Source: a bacterium (lineage in GTDB: Bacteria; Bacillota; Sulfobacillia; UBA995). Taken from it: 37,384 bases of DNA. Below, in pieces: positions 33,401 through 37,384 of this stretch (position 1 is its first letter; each line of letters opens with the position of its first letter). The DNA is taken from the NCBI GenBank assembly GCA_031082145.1, contig JAVHLP010000016.1:1-37384 (forward strand), given 5' to 3'. Position numbers and translations under genes: made by a program. A model generated the notes under the pieces. That model saw only the letters and a list, made by a program, of their open reading frames with translations, was not told where the DNA came from and searched no databases.

Positions 33401-34549
33401 CGCGCCGAACAGGCGGACCGGTTCCGGCGACTGCAGGACCGGCTAGGACTGCACCCCACGCTCGAGCCACTCCTGGAGGCTCTTGCGGGGGAGGGACCGG
33501 TGCCGGTCCTGGCCCGCCTGCCCCGGCCCATAGAAGGGGACCGCTTGGAGGAGGTATTGGGCGAGCGCAAGTCGGCCCTGATGGCCGAGCTTCACCAGCA
33601 CCGGGACGCTCTCGGCGATTACCGGCCGACCCCCAATGCCCAGTGGGAAACGGTGATCTTCTACCAGGATCGCCGGGCTCTGACCGCGACCGAGCTCGGC
33701 CTGCAGTTGCGGGAGGCCGCCGACCGCTACCGGACCCTCATTGCCGAGAAGGAGCAGGAACTCTACCAGGACATTATCTATCAGGGAATGCTCGATGATC
33801 TGAGTAAACTCATGCGCAGGGCCCGCCAGTTCACGGCCGACACCAACACCACTCTCAGGAAAATCCCTCTACCCAGCGGGGAGTGGTTTTCCCTGCGCTT
33901 GACGACTTTGCCGCCGGATGCAGCCCCGGGCGCGGCCATTGCTCGCACCCTCGAGGATGTCAGCCAGGGCACTGAGTGGCTCAGCACCGAGAGGCGGGAG
34001 GTGTTGTTGGGCCAGATCCGGGGCGAGGTCGAACGAGTGAAGCAGGAGTCGCGGGGTCGAGGCGAGGATCTTGACTTCTACCAGGTCATCGAGCGGGCCC
34101 TGGACTACCGTCGCTGGCATCGGTACGACTTGATGAGCCACCGGCCGGGCGTGCAGGCTAAGCCCATCGGCCGTCGGGGTTTCGGCACCCGGAGCACGTC
34201 GGAGAAAGCCTGGGCACTGGCGGTGCCCATCATAGCCGGGGTGGCAGCTCGTTATGGGAATGCCCGGCCGGACGCCCCCCGGGTGATCGCCCTGGACGAA
34301 GCGTTCGCCGGCTTCGACCCGGCCAATCAGGTCAACTACCTGAGGTTTCTATCAGAGCTTGGGCTGGGCTGGATTCTTACCTGCCCCGACGAACTGCCAT
34401 ATAGCGAGTTCCTGTCGGCGGCCATGGCCTACCGGCTAACTCTTGAGGGCGCCGTCCACGCGGCCTTCCCCATCCTCTGGGACGGCCATCGGGCCTTGGA
34501 GCCGCTGGCCGAGTGGTCCGAGGCGGCGGCGGGGGAGGATGGGCGATGA
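30416..34549 (+). CDS. jetC: Wadjet type I SMC ATPase JetC (MukB-like)
   Basis: 1377 residues. Walker A is GPNGSGKST at residues 54-62. Very long coiled-coil arms rich in Glu, Arg, Ala and Leu (about 270-440 and 800-1110) flank a central hinge-like globular part (about 560-760). The head-proximal C-terminus has an STSEKAWALAVPI signature loop and Walker B VIALDEAFAGFDP with D1294 and E1295. It is the DNA loop-extruding motor of the Wadjet plasmid-defence complex (TIGR02680 type). GTG at 30416 overlaps the jetB stop (GTGA) with GGAGG upstream. Earlier in-frame starts are a shadow of jetB. All motor motifs look intact. Confidence 0.92.
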   Translation: MNLWSPDEARLEPVRLAIPGGPAGWHPHRLIFRDWWHWRDYELGFAHGRLGLTGPNGSGKSTLLALTLPTLLDGDTSSRRLDPTESRDRHLDYYLLGDDDIDSDFHYEARTGYLALELRHGQSGHFLTIGMGASASRQHQRRLKDWWGFVIPGRRLGRDLDVRGSDGTCLGCRDFGRQLEAPAVVTAERGEYRRHVNAHLFGVSDEDFRELIAMLLAARRPKLGEQRGPEEVCQRLLESLPGISKDRLDRVAEVVRNIEDYQLNLEEVARRAERVEAIDRLQLDLAEGLVQEAAQQYAKTVGSLGNVVGQLKEAREIYTNAGQQLEILAREAERRQARLREIAAAREVFQAAPEADLPDQLARARAEVEKSAGRRGELAGRVDKQRRLVVDAGQELEAKATAFRSVALSLRGRLTAAARQAEALGWDGGASGLTVAAADLPGLAVTTPAPEILASRPNATLEPEGRHLVGSCRRLAARHRALAEAETTYRRHQEVVVDLRKQRQGLSDRLNATQDQVDEGRDQLVRGLNEWREASPAAEVPDHVVAEVIAAVAGLTVAPAGGQAELSAPIRAAAHARRQELERAQQETFFHQAQVDHRLQELSQLLEDLARTGLVPARSSLRAAARAGGDEDRPPLFRWVRFRPEVDLEVAARVEAAALEANLLDLLLDPAGDAYLIPDPLPAGPTLLELLEPEEGAPASVRAALASVGWGVGQGARWIAPDGSWRNGLARGQVMPWLIEPLQLVGGDRRAAALSRRRAELRELRSAAAARKAAILDDREELRDLAARVDSELALLDRLPWQALFGELAALTSLQAQVAAASARVEAARAEEQAAQNRYQQEESGYTAALKELPALRGLDDRQLSDRASELERLLDQVVALADNGYRELVTGSKSYRETEAFLTQLRDTLGHLDGDRAAAEEECSAALARAKALEQLMTDPDVIALQERIGALDREQRELQGMEEGVPGERARLQADRGVKAMRIAELEPREEELRAEQADRFRRLQDRLGLHPTLEPLLEALAGEGPVPVLARLPRPIEGDRLEEVLGERKSALMAELHQHRDALGDYRPTPNAQWETVIFYQDRRALTATELGLQLREAADRYRTLIAEKEQELYQDIIYQGMLDDLSKLMRRARQFTADTNTTLRKIPLPSGEWFSLRLTTLPPDAAPGAAIARTLEDVSQGTEWLSTERREVLLGQIRGEVERVKQESRGRGEDLDFYQVIERALDYRRWHRYDLMSHRPGVQAKPIGRRGFGTRSTSEKAWALAVPIIAGVAARYGNARPDAPRVIALDEAFAGFDPANQVNYLRFLSELGLGWILTCPDELPYSEFLSAAMAYRLTLEGAVHAAFPILWDGHRALEPLAEWSEAAAGEDGR

Positions 34550-35805
34550 CCTGCTCTCGGGAAGCCGCCCGGCAACTGGGGGCCCGCGGACTCGGTGAAC
34601 TCCTGGTCCGGGCCCGTCAACGGGTGGAAACCCTGGACGGCGTACGAGGAACACTGGCCGTCGATCTCTCACCCCAGGCCCAGGAGGAACTGGTGAGACT
34701 TTTGGGATGGCGGGTTCCGCCCCGGAAGGGCCCGGTCCGGGTCTCCCTGGTCGAACTGGACGCGGCTCTTCGCCGGAGCCGCTTCGGGGTCTCCCTGCTC
34801 GACGTGCTGGAGGCGGACGCCGGCCCGGTGGTCACGCGGAGGGAACGGCGGCAGGCCGAGTTGGCCCACTGGCGGGCGCAACTGGACGACCTGATAACCG
34901 CAGTGCCGCAGGCGCGGGGATGGATAGAGCAGCTCGCCGGTCAAGGAGCTCCGGCCCGCTGGTACCGGAGAGCCTACCGGGAGGACTCGACCCGGGCGGC
35001 CGCGGCCGCGCTGGCCGTGGCCAAGTCTCTGGCACATATTCCGGCCGGCGGGGAACTCGTGGCCGTCTTCGCCGCCCGGGTCGCTGGTGACCCTCATCTG
35101 CTCGACGCCGGTAGCCCTGCCGGCAGCCTGCTGCTGGAGACGCTGCGCGAACGCTGGGGCCCGGTCGCCGAAGGGTTACGTCCGGCCGAGGAGCGGGCCC
35201 TGCTGCTCAACCGGGCCGGGCTGGAGGTAGATGGAGTCTCTTCAACGGTACTGCTGGCTTACCCGGGTGTGACAAGCCATCCCGTCCTGGCCGCCATGGC
35301 TGAACACGGTGGGGGATGGCCGCTTCCCCTGGGCGAAATGCGGCGACTCACAACAATACGGGCTCGCCGTAACATGGCGCACGTGGTGGAGAACCCGGCT
35401 GTGTTCGAGTGGCTGGTACGCGAGACTGCTACTCGAACTGCCGGTGACCGCCCCACTCTGGTCGCGACCGGGGGGTTCCTGAGCGCTGCGGCCGTACAGC
35501 TCCTCGACCGGCTCCGGGCGGCCGGCACCCGACTGTACTATGGCGGCGACTTTGACCGGAACGGGCTGACCATAGCCATGCAACTGGCTAGCCAGTACCC
35601 CGGGCTTATGTTCTGGCGAATGTCGGCCGATGACTACCGCCTGGCTTGCCGGGAGGGCACCCGGCCACTCAGTTCCAGCGATCGGAATTGGCTGATGACC
35701 CTGACCGGCCCACTCGCTCCGACGGCCCAAACGATGACCGCCCGGGGGACCCCCGCCTACCAGGAGAATCTCCTGGCACAGCTATTGGCCGACCTGGGCG
35801 GGTGA
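34546..35805 (+). CDS. jetD: Wadjet type I nuclease JetD (Toprim, DUF2399)
   Basis: 419 residues. The N-terminal arm-like domain (about 1-230) matches the TIGR02679/DUF3323 region. The C-terminal DUF2399 Toprim domain has HVVENPAVFEWL with E282 and YYGGDFDRNGLTIAM with D335 and D337, the metal-binding acidic residues. JetD cleaves the plasmid DNA trapped by the JetABC motor. ATG at 34546 overlaps the jetC stop (ATGA). The complete acidic set argues for an active nuclease. The gene ends before a 172-base stretch without recognisable content, then two broken genes. Confidence 0.92.
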   Translation: MTCSREAARQLGARGLGELLVRARQRVETLDGVRGTLAVDLSPQAQEELVRLLGWRVPPRKGPVRVSLVELDAALRRSRFGVSLLDVLEADAGPVVTRRERRQAELAHWRAQLDDLITAVPQARGWIEQLAGQGAPARWYRRAYREDSTRAAAAALAVAKSLAHIPAGGELVAVFAARVAGDPHLLDAGSPAGSLLLETLRERWGPVAEGLRPAEERALLLNRAGLEVDGVSSTVLLAYPGVTSHPVLAAMAEHGGGWPLPLGEMRRLTTIRARRNMAHVVENPAVFEWLVRETATRTAGDRPTLVATGGFLSAAAVQLLDRLRAAGTRLYYGGDFDRNGLTIAMQLASQYPGLMFWRMSADDYRLACREGTRPLSSSDRNWLMTLTGPLAPTAQTMTARGTPAYQENLLAQLLADLGG

Positions 35806-35977
35806 GGCCAGAGACGGCGGCTGGTGCGCACCGGAATCGTGCCAACGGAGCACCGTAGGCAAGGTGATTGACCTGGTGTGGTCTACTTCCCGCCCACAAC
35901 GTGGCTATCCTGCTCGGGAGGGGAATCGACGGAGGCGTTGAAGAGAGTCTGACTCGGTCCTGGTGAGAGGTAGGCCG

Positions 35978-36407
35978 ATGGGCGTAAGGTACACCGACGG
36001 TGAGATCGCCGCTCTGCTAGCTGAGCCTAAGACGCTGCCGTCGGACTGGCTAACGGGAACCAGTTCAGGATCCTAGTCAGGCAAAGTGCGGTGAACGCAC
36101 TCGACTTCTCAGTAGTCTTGGCCGTGGCTTCCGCACACTCAAACCAGTTCTTCCGTCTTCGGCGCTACAATGGGAGAAGTCACGAGCATACTAATCGGAT
36201 TGAGGGAGTCACTCTGAACGGATTTCACATTCACACGGCTACTGAGCGCTATCAGGACATTGGCGCGCCCGGGAGGACAGCTACGCTGAGGCCACCGACA
36301 GGTACGCGGATTGCCGTCAGGCCCTTGAGTGCATGTTGGCCGACTGTGGGTTTCAGCCACCGTGCGGCACTCAACAACTCCGGCTGTTTGGGGAGGATGT
36401 CCTATGA
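35978..36407 (+). pseudogene. Broken DUF6978-like gene
   Basis: Three frames together give one recognisable protein. ATG 35978, eight bases after AGAGG, reads YTDGEIAALLAEPKTLPSDW and stops soon after. From about 36049 another frame reads ANGNQFRILVRQSAVNALDF, then FFRLRRYNGRSHEHTNRIEG and FHIHTATERYQDIG. From about 36270 a third reads REDSYAEATDRYADC and GFQPPCGTQQLRLFGEDVL to the stop at 36407. An internal deletion near 36048 and a second frame change near 36268 are needed. The family name is from memory. The stop overlaps the next gene's ATG (ATGA), so the two were once an operon. Function is unknown. Confidence 0.7.
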
Positions 36408-37193
36408 CAATCGAAAGCGTCGAACGGGACTTCCGAGATAAAGTTTGTTCCCAGTTGCGCAAGTGAGGGGCTTGATCGTTTCCGGGTGCTCACACCCTTC
36501 ATCTTCGATGATGGTGACCACCTCACCATAGTCCTCAAGAGGAAAAACGGGCAGTGGGTGCTGTCCGACGAAGGTCATACGTATATGCACCTGAGCTATG
36601 AACTGGATGAGAGGGACCTTCACCGGGGTACTAGGCAGAAGATAATCACGAACGTTCTTTCTACTTTCCACATCGACGATCTAGAGGGTGAGCTTGTGCT
36701 CCCCATCGAGAATGCCCGGTACGGTGATGCCCTCTATGACTTCGTGCAGGGACTCCTCAAGATCTCGGACGTCACTTACCTCTCCCGGGAGCGGATCAGG
36801 TCCACGTACCTGGAGGACTTCCACCTGTTCATCGCTGAGACCATTCCGGAATCCAAGAGGGAGTTCAACTGGCATCACCCTGAGCGGGACCCTCATGGTC
36901 GCTATGAGGTAGACTGCCGCATCAACCACGGCGTACGTCCCGTCTTTGTCTTCGCTCTCGGCACCGACGGCCGTACCCTCGACGCCACGATTGCCATCCT
37001 TCAGTTCGAGCGGTGGGGACTGGACTTCCATTCGGTAGGGATCTTCGAGGACCAGGAGGCCATCAACAGAAAGGTGCTCGCCCGACTCTCCGACGTATGC
37101 GGGAAGCTCTTCTCGGGGCTGGACGGCAATCGGCCCCGCATTGCCAGCCACCTCATCCAGCATGCCGGCCGGGAACCAGGGGCGCTCGGGTAG
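36404..37193 (+). pseudogene. Frameshifted DUF1828-like gene
   Basis: ATG 36404 reads MTIESVERDFRDKVCSQLR, then stops at 36464. The frame from 36462 continues SEGLDRFRVLTPFIFDDGDH, then WVLSDEGHTYMHLSYELDER and FERWGLDFHSVGIFEDQEA to 37193. One extra base between about 36457 and 36462 breaks an otherwise full-length 262-residue protein. The second part (from GTG 36486, 235 residues) could in principle still be made, as it is long and well preserved. DUF1828 proteins have no firmly known function to my knowledge. The overlap with the DUF6978-like gene and the place beside a Wadjet operon suggest a defence or toxin-antitoxin role, which is inference. Confidence 0.72.
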
Positions 37194-37263
37194 TACCCTG
37201 ACCTACCTCCCATGGAAACTCGGCCGGCTGGGATCGCCCCGACCCGCACCCGGTCCGGAAGCC

Positions 37264-37293
37264 TTGACTCGTTCCCGCGCTCTTCCATATACT
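37264..37293 (+). promoter_or_regulatory. Promoter of the dnaK-type gene
   Basis: TTGACT (37264-37269) and TATACT (37288-37293) are 18 bases apart, each five of six to consensus. No CIRCE inverted repeat (TTAGCACTC-N9-GAGTGCTAA) is present nearby, so HrcA control is not indicated. Confidence 0.65.
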
Positions 37294-37341
37294 TAACCCG
37301 TAACCCAGGATAAGGCTCACACCGCATGGAGGGATTGGGAG

Positions 37342-37384
37342 ATGCAGAAGGTCGTCGGTATCGACCTCGGAACGACCAACTCGG
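37342..37384 (+). CDS. dnaK: Hsp70/DnaK, first codons only
   Basis: Fourteen codons are visible before the window ends. They read QKVVGIDLGTTNS, the phosphate-1 loop that opens DnaK chaperones. ATG at 37342 has GGAGG nine bases upstream. The rest lies outside, so it could be DnaK itself or a DnaK-like paralogue. It is the first gene after the defence island. Confidence 0.75.
   Translation, partial: MQKVVGIDLGTTNS

Noticed and set aside
35806-35977. Possible small gene or promoter between jetD and the DUF6978-like relic
   Set aside because: A TTGACC hexamer and a GGTGCGCACC palindrome occur, but no -10 at correct spacing and no open frame with a ribosome site was found.
37193-37341. CIRCE heat-shock operator before the dnaK-type gene
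   Set aside because: No inverted repeat of the TTAGCACTC type was found, only a sigma-A-like promoter.
1-37384. CRISPR arrays, tRNA or rRNA genes, insertion sequences
   Set aside because: No regularly spaced repeats, no cloverleaf-like tRNA sequence, no rRNA and no transposase or integrase motif were seen on either strand.

Overview
The window is high-G+C bacterial DNA with frequent GTG and TTG starts and purine-rich GGAGG-type ribosome binding sites. An SLH-domain S-layer gene, an RNA polymerase delta (HARE-HTH) gene and a pyruvoyl arginine decarboxylase point to a Gram-positive Bacillota lineage, perhaps a thermophilic Clostridia relative. That placement is inference. No rRNA, tRNA or CRISPR array was seen.

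Positions 1-13250 form a cell-surface glycan region. A Wzz-like chain-length protein (+ strand) converges on a long minus-strand series. This holds a Wzy-like polymerase, a GT2 glycosyltransferase remnant, a GT4 glycosyltransferase, and a pglD-pglC-pglE-pglF-like set. The pgl-like set has the steps for a diacetamido-trideoxyhexose (bacillosamine type) on a lipid carrier. Upstream lie a large O-antigen-ligase/TPR membrane protein and an S-layer gene with a good sigma-A promoter and a leader of about 285 nt. The proximity suggests S-layer or surface glycosylation.

Positions 13250-25200 are mostly housekeeping genes on the minus strand: a PhzF-family isomerase, a biotin-dependent carboxyltransferase, a Yip1-like membrane protein, sppA, alr, rpoE (delta) and a membrane metallophosphoesterase. 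They end with an arginine/polyamine operon, pdaD-speE-speB-argS, that runs from arginine through agmatine and putrescine to spermidine. A MntA/HepT-type module on the plus strand (14.4-15.3 kb) interrupts the region. Its HEPN toxin gene is frameshifted, and an imperfect repeat of the carboxyltransferase 3' end lies on its far side.

Positions 25200-37200 are a defence and toxin-antitoxin island. It contains a HEPN/nucleotidyltransferase pair, an AbrB/PIN pair, a ribbon-helix-helix/PIN pair with a frameshifted PIN gene, and a complete overlapping type I Wadjet operon, jetABCD. Next come two broken, originally overlapping genes, a DUF6978-like and a DUF1828-like gene. The window ends in the first codons of a dnaK-type gene with its own promoter. 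Positions 35806-35977, between jetD and the broken pair, show no gene or clear signal.

The contrast in the island is notable. All four jet genes are open, while four short neighbouring genes (HEPN, PIN, DUF6978-like, DUF1828-like) carry frame breaks. Other oddities are an arginyl-tRNA synthetase without HIGH-motif histidines, an apparent CTG start in speE, and a perfect Shine-Dalgarno sequence without a start codon in the S-layer leader.
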